Source: Natranaeroarchaeum aerophilus (GTDB taxonomy: Archaea > Halobacteriota > Halobacteria > Halobacteriales > Natronoarchaeaceae). From it: DNA of 64,000 nt. How positions within the stretch are numbered: position 1 is the stretch's first letter; every line of letters begins with the position of its first letter. The notes under the pieces are model-generated. The model ran no database searches and was not told the DNA's origin. It worked only from the letters and a program-made list of their open reading frames with translations. Positions 1 to 8,210 of the stretch are shown piece after piece. The stretch covers positions 310,001-374,000 of the forward strand of contig NZ_JAKRVY010000002.1 in NCBI RefSeq assembly GCF_023638055.1, in the 5' to 3' direction. A program made the translations under genes and the position numbers.

Positions 1-426
1 GCCCCGACCGGTGAGCAAGCGGGAGTTGTACACCTCGATCGCGTCGGCCGTCGCGAGCGCCTCGGGCGTGATGTTGGCCATCACGCCGCTGCGTGACTCC
101 TGGTAGGGATGTGGTACGATCGCGATCCCGCCCTGTTCGTGAATCCGGTCGAGCGTCTCGCCAAAGGACAGGCCGGGCGGGATGGCCTCCTCGATGCCGA
201 GTCCAAGGACGTGGCCCGCGCGGCTGGTGATCTCGATCCCCGGAATGCCCACCAGTCCGTACTCGGGGGCCTTACGGACGGCCTCCAGACTGGCGTCGAT
301 CTCGTCGTGATCGGTGACGGCGATGGCGTCCAGTCCGACGGCCGCTGCCTGTTCGAGCAGCAGGTCGACCGGGTCGCGACCGTCGTGGGAGAGCTCCGAG
401 TGAGTGTGTAGCTCGACCGATAGCAC
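1..426 (-). CDS. PHP-domain metal-dependent phosphoesterase (C-terminus cut by window edge)
   Basis: The frame opens with VLSVELHTHSELSHDGRDP, the metal-binding H-x-H motif that begins PHP domains, followed by AVTDHDEID, the second metal-ligand motif of the family. Both point to a PHP-type phosphoesterase of the YciV/TrpH kind, which hydrolyses phosphoester bonds in small nucleotides or nucleic acid. The substrate cannot be told from sequence. I chose the GTG at 426 because the PHP fold normally starts at the residues just before the LHTHS motif; an in-frame GTG at 459 would add 11 residues. The coding frame runs off the left edge, so about 142 residues are visible and the C-terminal part is missing. 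Confidence 0.85.
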   Translation of the reverse strand, partial: MLSVELHTHSELSHDGRDPVDLLLEQAAAVGLDAIAVTDHDEIDASLEAVRKAPEYGLVGIPGIEITSRAGHVLGLGIEEAIPPGLSFGETLDRIHEQGGIAIVPHPYQESRSGVMANITPEALATADAIEVYNSRLLTGRG

Positions 427-490
427 ACCCTGTCGTTCCGGGTGTACCGACAAAAACACCTCGGTACGGGCAGAGACCGACGCGCTGGTG

Positions 491-1096
491 CTACAGAACT
501 GTCACGAACGCCGGCTCGAACGTGTTGCCGTAGGTATGATTGAGGATGACGTAGGTGACGACACCGAGGACGAGACTCAGGATCCACGAAGCGGCGGCGA
601 TCCGGCCGACCTGTGCGTGGCGCGTGTCCCGCAGTTCGCTCGGCGTGTGCGAGAGTCCGAGCAGGAGTGCGTAGACCACGACGGGCATCGCCAGTCCCGA
701 CAGCAGGATGTGGATCGCAAGCATGATGAAGTAGGCAAGGGCAACGAGGTCAGGGGCAGCGTCGGCGATGGCTTTCTGTCCCCCGCCGCCGACCTTCGGG
801 AGATACAGTACGAGGAAGACGAGGATCAGGGCAAAGGCAGACCCCATCGCTTTCCGGTGTTTGTCAACCTCACCGTTGCGGATCCAGTACCACCCAGCGA
901 CCAGACAGATCGTCGCCAGCGTGTTTACCGCCGCGATAGCGTGGCCCAGCAGGTCAACGCCGGACTCGGTGATGTTCGGATACGGGAACCAGCCGCCAAA
1001 GGTTCCGGCCACCAGCAGGTAGCCGACGACCGTCAGGAGGACCGTCAGTTCGTTCACTCGACCCTTGATCGGTCGGGCGGGTGTCGCTGTCGCCAT
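491..1096 (-). CDS. DUF420 family membrane protein
   Basis: A 201-residue protein starting MATATPARPIKGR with about five predicted membrane helices. It matches the DUF420 family, small integral membrane proteins often found near respiratory oxidase genes. Conserved-looking histidines lie in or near helices (LLGHAIAAVN, EVDKHRKAMG, LAIHILLSG). A role in heme-copper oxidase biogenesis is often suggested for the family but is inference here; a cytochrome oxidase subunit I gene lies 5 kb away. The start is set at 1096 because an A/T-rich box and a palindrome sit just upstream. The frame is open further upstream but that part has no membrane-protein character. Confidence 0.8.
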   Translation of the reverse strand: MATATPARPIKGRVNELTVLLTVVGYLLVAGTFGGWFPYPNITESGVDLLGHAIAAVNTLATICLVAGWYWIRNGEVDKHRKAMGSAFALILVFLVLYLPKVGGGGQKAIADAAPDLVALAYFIMLAIHILLSGLAMPVVVYALLLGLSHTPSELRDTRHAQVGRIAAASWILSLVLGVVTYVILNHTYGNTFEPAFVTVL

Positions 1097-1099
1097 ACT

Positions 1100-1119
1100 G
1101 GGGGGCTTGGGAGCCCCCC
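1100..1119 (-). promoter_or_regulatory. Perfect 8-bp palindrome abutting the start codon of the DUF420 gene
   Basis: Read on the minus strand, GGGGGGCT and AGCCCCCC are separated by four bases and end three bases before the ATG at 1096. A TATA-like box (GGAAAATACC, about 1121-1130) lies directly upstream, so the palindrome would cover the transcription start of a leaderless mRNA. It could be an operator or an RNA hairpin at the 5' end. The function is inferred. Confidence 0.5.
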
Positions 1120-1208
1120 GGTATTTTCCTGTCGTTTCCGGAGAGGGTCCGACAGGTAGAGCCGGATCGTGATCAAAGTATAAACGAATCGCTAGCAAAC
1201 TATCGTGT

Positions 1209-1622
1209 ATGAGTGCCGAACAACAGCGGACCATCCGGTGTCTCGTGGCCAAGGTCGGCCTCGACGGCCACGACCGGGGGGCACACGTGATCGCCCGTGC
1301 GTTCCGCGATGCCGGGTTCGAGGTGATCTACTCCGGACTGCACAAAGCACCCGACGAGATCGTCCGGGCCGCGGTTCAGGAGGACGTCGACGTACTCGGG
1401 ATCTCGATCCTCTCGGGAGCACACAACACGCTCGTCCCGAAAGTCGTCGAGGGACTCAAGGAGTACGGGGCCTTCGAGGACACCCTATTACTCGTCGGCG
1501 GCGTGATCCCGGACGACGACAAGGCGGCTCTCAAAGCTGAGGGCGTTGCCGAGGTGTTCGGCCCGGGAACGGAGCTCGAAGAGACGATAGAGTTCGTGCG
1601 AGAGAACGTGCCCGAGCGATGA
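1209..1622 (+). CDS. Methylmalonyl-CoA mutase, B12-binding (small) subunit
   Basis: A 137-residue stand-alone cobalamin-binding domain. The D-x-H-x-x-G motif (D19, H21, G24 in KVGLDGHDRG) supplies the lower cobalt ligand, and the SILSGAH and VGGVIP segments are typical of the Rossmann-like B12 fold. In archaea the mutase is split: the catalytic TIM-barrel subunit is a separate gene, not seen in this window. Together they interconvert methylmalonyl-CoA and succinyl-CoA. The stop codon overlaps the start of the MeaB gene by four bases, indicating an operon and translational coupling with the chaperone that protects the mutase. Confidence 0.93.
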   Translation: MSAEQQRTIRCLVAKVGLDGHDRGAHVIARAFRDAGFEVIYSGLHKAPDEIVRAAVQEDVDVLGISILSGAHNTLVPKVVEGLKEYGAFEDTLLLVGGVIPDDDKAALKAEGVAEVFGPGTELEETIEFVRENVPER

Positions 1623-2719
1623 GCGACACGAGGATGGAACTGGTCGATGACCTGCTTGCGGGCGACTATCGCGCCCTCGCAAGGGCAATTACCACGATCG
1701 AGAACCGTCAGGATGGGTATCGGGACCTCGTTGCCACACTGCACGAACACACCGGGAACGCCGAAGTGATCGGGATCACGGGCAGTCCGGGCTCGGGCAA
1801 GTCGACGCTCGTGGACAAACTCGCGCTCGCCTACCGCGAACGCGGCGAACGGGTTGGTATCGTCGCCGTCGACCCCTCATCGCCGTACACCGGCGGTGCC
1901 GTCCTCGGGGACCGGATCCGGATGGCCTCCTCGGTCGGCGACATGGATGTCTTCGTCCGCTCGATGAGTGCCCGTGGGAGCCTTGGCGGGCTCTCAATGG
2001 CGACCGCGGACGCCGTCACGGCGTTCGACGCCTTCGGGATGGATCGGGTGATCATCGAGACGGTCGGCGCGGGACAGAACGAGATCGATGTCGTCCGCGC
2101 GGCCGACACCGTCGCCGTGCTCGTCCCGCCGGGAAGCGGTGACACCGTCCAGACGCTCAAGGCCGGGATTCTCGAAATCGCGGATGTCTTCGTGGTCAAC
2201 AAGGCCGATCTGGACGGCGCGGATCGCACCGTCACGGAGCTACGGGAGATGGTCGGGCTGGGCAATGACGTGACCCCGATCCTCGATCACAGCGGAAAGC
2301 AGGGACGCGGAGCGGGAGACGTGGCGGCCGGTGACACGACGCCGGACAACGGGGCGGCAGACACCACGACCGCCGACGCGACGCCGAACGACGAGGCGGG
2401 GTGGACGCCGCCGATCGTCGAGACGGTGGCGACGCGGGGCGACGGCGTCGACGAGCTGATCGCGGAGTTCGAGGCCCACGCGAGCTATCTCGACGGAACC
2501 GGCCGCCGGGCGGAGCGCGAACGGACGCGCTCGGCCGAGGAGCTCCGGCGGCTCCTGCGAAGCGATCTCAACGGGCTGGTCGAAGCGGAGATCGAACGCC
2601 GTGGGGGCATCGACGCGCTGGTCGACGAAATCGTCGATGGGCGACAGGACCCCTACTCGCTGGCGGACAGCCTACTCGCTCCGGTCGAAGACTGTCTTAC
2701 GGAGCGGACCGACGAGTGA
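1619..2719 (+). CDS. meaB: Methylmalonyl-CoA mutase-associated GTPase MeaB
   Basis: A 366-residue G3E-family P-loop GTPase. The Walker A motif GSPGSGKST is near residues 55-63, NKAD is the G4 motif, and SARGSLGG is a family block. MeaB gates cobalamin loading and protects or reactivates methylmalonyl-CoA mutase, which agrees with its four-base overlap with the B12-binding subunit gene. Between about residues 218 and 262 there is an unusual low-complexity insertion rich in Gly, Asp, Thr and Ala that is not part of the canonical fold. The C-terminal helical region is present, so the protein looks complete. Confidence 0.93.
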   Translation: MSDTRMELVDDLLAGDYRALARAITTIENRQDGYRDLVATLHEHTGNAEVIGITGSPGSGKSTLVDKLALAYRERGERVGIVAVDPSSPYTGGAVLGDRIRMASSVGDMDVFVRSMSARGSLGGLSMATADAVTAFDAFGMDRVIIETVGAGQNEIDVVRAADTVAVLVPPGSGDTVQTLKAGILEIADVFVVNKADLDGADRTVTELREMVGLGNDVTPILDHSGKQGRGAGDVAAGDTTPDNGAADTTTADATPNDEAGWTPPIVETVATRGDGVDELIAEFEAHASYLDGTGRRAERERTRSAEELRRLLRSDLNGLVEAEIERRGGIDALVDEIVDGRQDPYSLADSLLAPVEDCLTERTDE

Positions 2720-2737
2720 ACGGGTTTCCTGAGCGAT

Positions 2738-2746
2738 TTTTATAAG
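2738..2746 (+). promoter_or_regulatory. TATA box of the alpha/beta hydrolase gene
   Basis: TTTTATAAG is centred about 28 bases before the ATG at 2771, the spacing expected for a leaderless haloarchaeal transcript. It supports that start and separates the hydrolase from the upstream meaB operon. Confidence 0.6.
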
Positions 2747-2770
2747 TTCCCAGCGGTCGAACAGGAGCCT

Positions 2771-3715
2771 ATGAAGCTCCGAACAGTACTCGCTGGAGCG
2801 GTCGGCGCGCTCGGAACCGCGGCAGTGGTAAACGCCGCACTCACTCGACGAGCCGACGAGCTACCGCCAGCGATCGAGGGCGAGCAGCAGACGTACCGCT
2901 GGCGGGGGATGGATGTCGCCTATACGGAACGAGGCGATCCGGACGACCCCGACCTCCTCTTGCTCCACGGCGTCAGTGCGGCGGGATCGAGCCACGAGTT
3001 CGCCGAGGTGGTCGACGAGTTCGCCGAGGACCACCACGTACTCGTGCCCGATCTGCCCGGATTTGGCCGGTCGGACCGGCCGCCGCTGATCTACTCGCCG
3101 ACGTTGTACGAGGGCTTTGTTGCCGACTTTGTCAGGGACAACACCGAGAACCCCACGGTAGTCGGGTCGTCGCTAACGGGGGCATATCTCGCAGCAGCAG
3201 CAGGCAAGCCGGACGTTGAGGTCGCACGGCTGATCCTTATCTCGCCGACGACCGAGACGATGCCGGGCCAGCGCACCTGGCTTCGGTCGCTGTTGCGTGC
3301 ACCACTCGTTGGCACGGCGATCAACAACCTCGTAACGAGCAAACCGGCGATCCGGTATTTCAGCGCCGATCACGGCTACTACGATCCGAACGAGGTCACC
3401 GAGGAGCAGGTCGAGTACCAGTGGCAAAGCGCCCACCAGCCCGGCGCACGGTATGCCCCGGCCTCTTTCATCAGCGGGTATCTCGATCCCGACATCGATC
3501 TCACCGAGCAACTCGACGAGCTTGACGTCCCGACGACGCTTGTCTGGGGGCGCGAAACCGAGACGACGCCGCTCTCGGAGGGACGGGCACTCGCAGAACA
3601 GTCGGACGCACGGCTGGTTGTCGTCGATTACGCCCGATTGCTCCCGCACGCCGAACACCCCGAAACGTTCGCTCAACTGCTCCGCGAGGAGCTATCGCTT
3701 CCTGAAGGCGAGTAG
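2771..3715 (+). CDS. Alpha/beta hydrolase family protein
   Basis: A 314-residue alpha/beta hydrolase with a hydrophobic N-terminal helix (about residues 5-22) that could anchor or export it. The core has LLLLHGVSAAGSSHE (oxyanion-hole HG motif), DLPGFGRSDRP, and VVGSSLTGAYLA at the nucleophile elbow. Here the usual G-x-S-x-G reads G-S-S-L-T, so the last glycine is replaced. A catalytic His candidate is in LLPHAEHPE near the C-terminus. The substrate is unknown; the family includes esterases, epoxide hydrolases and dehalogenases. The gene has its own TATA box and its 3' end overlaps the convergent DUF35 gene by 24 bases. Confidence 0.85.
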   Translation: MKLRTVLAGAVGALGTAAVVNAALTRRADELPPAIEGEQQTYRWRGMDVAYTERGDPDDPDLLLLHGVSAAGSSHEFAEVVDEFAEDHHVLVPDLPGFGRSDRPPLIYSPTLYEGFVADFVRDNTENPTVVGSSLTGAYLAAAAGKPDVEVARLILISPTTETMPGQRTWLRSLLRAPLVGTAINNLVTSKPAIRYFSADHGYYDPNEVTEEQVEYQWQSAHQPGARYAPASFISGYLDPDIDLTEQLDELDVPTTLVWGRETETTPLSEGRALAEQSDARLVVVDYARLLPHAEHPETFAQLLREELSLPEGE

Positions 3716-4087
3716 GCGCTCGCCGGTCGTCTTGCTTTCTGCGACCTCGACGGTAACGCGGTAGCCGACGGAAATCGACTCGGGATCGACGCCCTGTACC
3801 TGCCCAGTCAGTCTGACCGACCCAAAATCGGCAATCGCGAGGACGTACGGTGCATCGTCCGCGAAGGCCGGGGCTGGTACTTCAGTACGCGTATACGTGT
3901 CGATCGATCCGACGTCAGGCAGTGGCGTCTTCCGAAGGGTGTCGTCGCCACACTCCGGACAGAGCCGACGCGGCGGGAGCGAGCCGTGCCCCTCGGGGCA
4001 TTCGAGGTAGTAGCCCTCACCCTCCGCAATCGCATCGATGACGTCATCGTACCCCCGATCGCGCACGCTCTCGGTTCCGTCGCTCAT
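3692..4087 (-). CDS. DUF35/OB-fold zinc-ribbon protein, partner of the thiolase
   Basis: A 131-residue protein with an N-terminal zinc ribbon (cysteines in LECPEGHG and RLCPECGDD) followed by an acyl-CoA-associated OB fold, the DUF35 architecture. In archaea such proteins bridge thiolase and HMG-CoA synthase or act as the non-catalytic subunit of beta-ketothiolases. Its start overlaps the stop of the thiolase gene by four bases, so the two are co-translated and very probably form one complex. The DUF35 assignment is clear; the exact pathway (mevalonate, polyester or beta-oxidation) is not decided by the sequence. Confidence 0.9.
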   Translation of the reverse strand: MSDGTESVRDRGYDDVIDAIAEGEGYYLECPEGHGSLPPRRLCPECGDDTLRKTPLPDVGSIDTYTRTEVPAPAFADDAPYVLAIADFGSVRLTGQVQGVDPESISVGYRVTVEVAESKTTGERLLAFRKR

Positions 4088-5250
4088 CGGGCCACCTCCA
4101 GGACGTGAACGATCGCGCTGGCGACGGTACCACCCGCGTTGTGCGTGACGCCAACAGTCGCATCGGGGACTGCGTCGCTGTTGACGTGATCACCGCGCAG
4201 GAGTTTGACCACGTCGGCGATCTGACCGACGCCGGTCGCGCCGACTGGATGGCCCTTCGCCTTGAGGCCGCCCGAGAGGTTCACCGGGACTGCGCCTTCG
4301 GCAGTGGTCTCACCCCGCCGTGCCGCACCAATCCCCTCGCCCGGTTCGTAGAGGCCGAGCGACTCGATGGCGAGCACCTCCGCGATCGTAAAGCAGTCGT
4401 GCACCTCGGCGAGGTCGATCCGATCCCCGTCGATCCCGGCGTCCTCGTAGGCCTCGGCGGCGGCAGCGTCCGCAGCAGGCGACGTTGCAAGATGCTCGCG
4501 ATCGTGTAATGCGATCCGATCGCCACCCTGTCCGGTGCCGGTGATCGCGACTGGGGCGTCGAGATCGTGTTCCCGGGCGTACGCCTCGCTGACGAGTACT
4601 GCCGCACTCGCGCCGTCGCTGATCGGACAGGAATCGTAGAGACCGAGCGGTGAGGATACCATCGGCGCGTCCAGCACGTCGTCGATTGTGATCTCACGCT
4701 GGTACTGTGCGTGCTCGTTTTCGATCGCATTGGCGTGGTTCTTGACCGCAATGTGGGCCAGATCTTCGCGCGAACCGCCGAACGTCTCGAAGTAGGCCTG
4801 CGCCATCAGCGCGTACGCGCCGGGGAAGGTCATCCCGTGTCGAACCTCCCAGAGATCGTCGGCCGCGATGGCCAGCGCTTCGGTCGCTCCTGCAGTTCCG
4901 AGGTTCGTCATCCGTTCCGCCCCGCCGACCAGCAGCACGTCCGCTTCGCCGTTCCGAACGTCCCGGACGGCTTGCCGAACCGCGGCCCCGCTTGACGCAC
5001 AGGCAGTTTCGTACCGCGTTGCCGGTGCCTGCACGCCAGCGGCCTCCGCCATCATCGGCCCCTGATGACCCTGCTGCTCGGCGAGTTCGCCCATGAAGTT
5101 TCCGTAGTAGACCCCCTCGACGTCGTCGTGCTCGACCCCCGCGTCGCGGATCGCCTCCTGTGCGGCATCTCCGAAGAGGTCTCGCCCCGTCCGTTCGGGT
5201 GCCCGACCGAATGCAGTGACACCCACTCCCGCCACTCGTGGACCTGTCAT
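4084..5250 (-). CDS. Thiolase (SCP-x/acetyl-CoA C-acyltransferase type)
   Basis: A 388-residue thiolase-fold enzyme. The nucleophilic cysteine is in YETACASSGAAV (about residue 84), and the active-site histidine block is KGHPVGATG. At the position where classical thiolases carry a second cysteine this protein has VTHNAGG, as in the archaeal SCP-x-like group. It should catalyse condensation or cleavage of 3-ketoacyl-CoA. It is the first gene of a two-gene minus-strand operon with the DUF35 protein, the arrangement known for archaeal acetoacetyl-CoA thiolase complexes. Length and motifs indicate an intact gene. Confidence 0.92.
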   Translation of the reverse strand: MTGPRVAGVGVTAFGRAPERTGRDLFGDAAQEAIRDAGVEHDDVEGVYYGNFMGELAEQQGHQGPMMAEAAGVQAPATRYETACASSGAAVRQAVRDVRNGEADVLLVGGAERMTNLGTAGATEALAIAADDLWEVRHGMTFPGAYALMAQAYFETFGGSREDLAHIAVKNHANAIENEHAQYQREITIDDVLDAPMVSSPLGLYDSCPISDGASAAVLVSEAYAREHDLDAPVAITGTGQGGDRIALHDREHLATSPAADAAAAEAYEDAGIDGDRIDLAEVHDCFTIAEVLAIESLGLYEPGEGIGAARRGETTAEGAVPVNLSGGLKAKGHPVGATGVGQIADVVKLLRGDHVNSDAVPDATVGVTHNAGGTVASAIVHVLEVAR

Positions 5251-5357
5251 ACGCTACCTAGATCACGAGCCGCATTTATTCCCTTGGGTGGCCCTCATAT
5301 TCTTTGGCACCCGTGATATTTCGGTGGTTTCTATACTCTCCGGCCCAACTAACTACT

Positions 5358-5762
5358 ATGAGTGAGGAGACCATACTACCCGATCAACACCGGAAGTCGA
5401 GCCCGTGGCCCATGTTGATCGCGCTCGGCGTCGTATTCTCCGAAGTGGGGATCGTCCTCGGTCTGGTTCCGGTTGCTATCGGCGGCCTTCTGCTGTTGCT
5501 TGGGAGCGTCGGTGGCATCCTTCGGGAGACGGAGTACGTTGCTAGCCCATGGACGGTGTTTGTCGGTCTCTCGGCGCTGCTGGTGGCAATCGGAGTCGGG
5601 CTGTTTACGTTCGCGGGCGGGACGATCACCCAGAGCCTGACGATCTCGGCAGGCAACAGCGGAATCGCAGTTCGCGGGCTATCGATCGCGACGGCGGGAC
5701 TGATCGGTATCGTACTCACGCCGATCTTGCGCGCCCGATTGCCCGAGCAGCCGACGATCTAA
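5358..5762 (+). CDS. Small four-helix membrane protein next to cytochrome oxidase genes
   Basis: A 134-residue protein with a short polar N-terminus (MSEETILPDQ) and about four hydrophobic segments. It resembles a haloarchaeal family (DUF7541-like; the number is from memory) usually found beside cytochrome oxidase genes. The start at 5358 is preceded by a TATA-like TTCTATACT about 27 bases upstream; a longer frame back to 5304 would cross that box. No catalytic motif is visible. The plus-strand order with the next two genes suggests a role linked to respiration, which is inference. Confidence 0.75.
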   Translation: MSEETILPDQHRKSSPWPMLIALGVVFSEVGIVLGLVPVAIGGLLLLLGSVGGILRETEYVASPWTVFVGLSALLVAIGVGLFTFAGGTITQSLTISAGNSGIAVRGLSIATAGLIGIVLTPILRARLPEQPTI

Positions 5763-5819
5763 CAGAGAGATCACATCGAAGCAGAATCTATTTCAAAGAG
5801 CGAATACTACCGAGGGCCA

Positions 5820-6065
5820 ATGTCACGAGAGATTTTCGATCGGGATACACTGCTCGACCTGACGGTCAACTTCATCCCGCTCGGTATTCTGGCTGTGTTT
5901 ATCGCACTGTACGTCGCGCTTAACCCGTGGGGCTGGGATCCCCTCTTCAGTACGCTCCAGTTCGGCCTCATCACGATTACGTTCGTGTTACTCGCCGTCC
6001 TCACCTACCTTTCCGGGAAGGCGATCGAGGGAGACGAACGGCGCTTCGGCGGCGGCGAACACTGA
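5820..6065 (+). CDS. Small two-helix membrane protein (DUF6684-like), cytochrome oxidase-associated
   Basis: An 81-residue protein beginning MSREIFDRDTLLDL, with two hydrophobic segments (about residues 14-36 and 46-65) around a NPWGWDPL loop, and a polar C-terminus. This is the pattern of short haloarchaeal proteins encoded just before coxA. They are thought to be accessory subunits or assembly partners, but I see no motif that proves it. It ends 89 bases before the oxidase subunit I start. Confidence 0.75.
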   Translation: MSREIFDRDTLLDLTVNFIPLGILAVFIALYVALNPWGWDPLFSTLQFGLITITFVLLAVLTYLSGKAIEGDERRFGGGEH

Positions 6066-6154
6066 TTTTCTCTCTGCAATCTTTCACCTTCCGTCCCCGA
6101 AACAGAGCTGAAATAACGAACCTTTCTTTACCCCGCAATACAGAGGGTATTCAT

Positions 6155-7963
6155 ATGGTAAACGGACAAGTGGTGCTGACGGCGTTCATGGGGCTTTTCC
6201 TCGTCGCCGTCGTCGCCTGGCTGACCCGCCTGGATAGCTGGCGTACGTACTCGCCAGCCGGAGGCGGCGGCTACGGTGACGACTCCGCGACGGTCCATTC
6301 AGAAAAGCCAAGCGGCGTGATCAGGTGGCTGACGACTGTCGATCACAAGGATATCGGCATTCTCTACGGTGCCTATGCGGTCGTCGCGTTCGCCTGGGGC
6401 GGGCTTTCCGTGATGGTGATGCGACTGGAACTCTCTTACCCAGGCACGACGATCATCAGCGCGGACACGTACAACGCCCTGTTGACCTCCCACGGGATTA
6501 CGATGCTGTTCCTCTTCGGGACGCCGATCATCGCGGCGTTCGCGAACTATCTCCTGCCGTTGATGATCGGAGCAGATGACATGGCGTTTCCGCGGATCAA
6601 CGCGATCGCGTTCTGGTTGCTCCCGCCGGCAGCGCTTCTCGTCTGGGCTGGGCTGATATTCGGCCCGTTCGTCGACGGGATTGCAGGCGCGCAGACATCG
6701 TGGACGATGTATCCACCGCTTTCCGCCGACTCGACCGTCGCCGGAACGCCGGCCGGTGACGCGGGCGCGCTCAACCCCGGTGCCGACCTGATGATGCTCG
6801 GGTTACATCTCTCGGGGATCTCCGCAACGATGGGCGCGATCAACTTCATCGCGACGATCTTCACCGAGCGCGGCGAGGATGTCGGCTGGCACAACCTCGA
6901 TATCTTTTCGTGGACGATGCTCACCCAGTCCGGACTGATCCTGTTTGCGTTCCCGCTGCTCGGTAGCGCACTGCTGATGTTGCTGGCCGACCGGAACCTC
7001 GATACGCTGTTTTTCGATCCAGCAGGTGGTGGGCCGATCCTCTGGCAACATCTGTTCTGGTTCTTCGGCCATCCGGAAGTGTACATACTGGTGCTTCCGC
7101 CGATGGGGATCATTAGTTACGTGCTCCCACGCTTTGCGGGCCGGAAGCTGTTCGGCTTCAAATTCGTCGTCTACTCGACGCTGGCGATCGGCGTCCTCTC
7201 GTTCGGGGTGTGGGCCCACCACATGTTCGCGTCCGGGATGGACCCCCGACTCGAATCGGCGTTCATGGCGGTGACGTTATCGATTGCGATACCGAGCGCA
7301 GTGAAGGTGTTCAACTGGATTACGACGCTGTGGAACGGCTCGATCCGGCTGAACGCCCCGATGCTGTTCTGTCTCGGCTTCGTCTCGAACTTCATCATCG
7401 GCGGCGTCACCGGCGTCTTCCTCGGTGCTGTGCCGGTCAATCAGGTACTCCACGAGACCTACTACGTCATCGGGCACTTCCACTACATCGTGATGGGCGC
7501 GATCGGTTTCGCCGTCTTCGCGGGGCTGTACTACTGGTTCCCGCTCTACACCGGGCGCATGTACCAGCAACGGCTGGCCAAGTGGCACTTCTGGCTCTCG
7601 ATGATCGGGACGAACCTCACGTTCTTTGCGATGATCTTCCTCGGCTACGGCGGGATGCCGCGCCGGTACGCCAACTACCAGCTGACGATCGGTCCCGAGG
7701 CGCTGTTTACCGACCTTCACCAGTTCACCACGATCGGGGCGATCATCCTCATGATCGGCCAGATCATCTTCGTCTACAACTTCATCATCTCGTGGCTCGA
7801 AGGCCCGAAGGTCCGCGACGGCGATCCGTGGAACCTCGACGAACACGGCATGAAGACCAGAGAGTGGGAGTGGTTCGAGCAGAACAAGATCCTCCCCATG
7901 ACTGATGGTGGTGAGCCCGTCGACGACGGTGCTGGCGGGAGCGCCGACGTCAAAGAGGAGTGA
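6155..7963 (+). CDS. coxA: Heme-copper cytochrome oxidase subunit I
   Basis: A 602-residue oxidase core with about 12 or more membrane helices. Metal ligands are all visible: H113 (LLTSHGITM, low-spin heme), H306 with Y310 in FGHPEVY (CuB ligand and cross-linked tyrosine), H355/H356 (WAHHMF, CuB), and H441/H443 in IGHFHYIVMG (heme ligands). The GHPEV glutamate and the ADDMAFPR segment put it with A-type oxidases that reduce oxygen and pump protons. The ATG at 6155 has a TATA-like CTTTCTTTACC about 26 bases upstream. Subunit II and III genes are not in the window, so they must be encoded elsewhere. Confidence 0.96.
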   Translation: MVNGQVVLTAFMGLFLVAVVAWLTRLDSWRTYSPAGGGGYGDDSATVHSEKPSGVIRWLTTVDHKDIGILYGAYAVVAFAWGGLSVMVMRLELSYPGTTIISADTYNALLTSHGITMLFLFGTPIIAAFANYLLPLMIGADDMAFPRINAIAFWLLPPAALLVWAGLIFGPFVDGIAGAQTSWTMYPPLSADSTVAGTPAGDAGALNPGADLMMLGLHLSGISATMGAINFIATIFTERGEDVGWHNLDIFSWTMLTQSGLILFAFPLLGSALLMLLADRNLDTLFFDPAGGGPILWQHLFWFFGHPEVYILVLPPMGIISYVLPRFAGRKLFGFKFVVYSTLAIGVLSFGVWAHHMFASGMDPRLESAFMAVTLSIAIPSAVKVFNWITTLWNGSIRLNAPMLFCLGFVSNFIIGGVTGVFLGAVPVNQVLHETYYVIGHFHYIVMGAIGFAVFAGLYYWFPLYTGRMYQQRLAKWHFWLSMIGTNLTFFAMIFLGYGGMPRRYANYQLTIGPEALFTDLHQFTTIGAIILMIGQIIFVYNFIISWLEGPKVRDGDPWNLDEHGMKTREWEWFEQNKILPMTDGGEPVDDGAGGSADVKEE

Positions 7964-8200
7964 CTACTCCCACGACTGAAGTCGTGGGCTTTCTCCTTGA
8001 TTTCGTGTAACAGGGGCAACCGTGACGGAAACCGTACGGGCGATCGGTGACGACGCCGAGGAAGGCGATGCAACTCCGAAGTCGCCCGCAGGGTTGATGC
8101 GGGCGTCTGTCGAGGGGAACTGGCCCGAGGCCGTAGAGTTCACGGTCATTGATGGCCACGGTGAGCAGGAGACGGTACGTCTCGATGGGGCGAGACGCAA
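7964..8200 (-). pseudogene. Probable remnant of a TnpB (IS1341-type) 3' end with terminal hairpin
   Basis: The only long frame in this gap, read on the minus strand, ends GESPRLQSWE followed by TAG, and that stop codon directly abuts the TGA of coxA. I recognise this tail style from haloarchaeal TnpB proteins, but no RuvC or zinc-finger part is left. The final codons form the same 8-bp stem/4-base loop hairpin found at the ends of the TnpB element at 21-22.7 kb. I read this as a transposon 3' end left after decay or a partial insertion. Identity rests on the hairpin and my memory of such tails. Confidence 0.5.
7969..7988. repeat. Transposon-end-like hairpin (8-4-8)
   Basis: CCCACGAC-TGAA-GTCGTGGG is a perfect 8-bp stem with a TGAA loop. 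It has the same geometry as the hairpins at 21254-21273 and 22724-22743, and the flank TTCTCCTTG at its right is shared with the hairpin at 22724. It may also act as a transcription stop for coxA. Confidence 0.7.
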
Positions 8201-8210
8201 TAACGACTGC

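Noticed and set aside
5927-6154. N-terminal extension of coxA upstream of 6155
   Set aside because: The extra 76 residues are Arg-rich, overlap the DUF6684-like gene in another frame, and precede the TATA-like box. Oxidase similarity begins near 6155.
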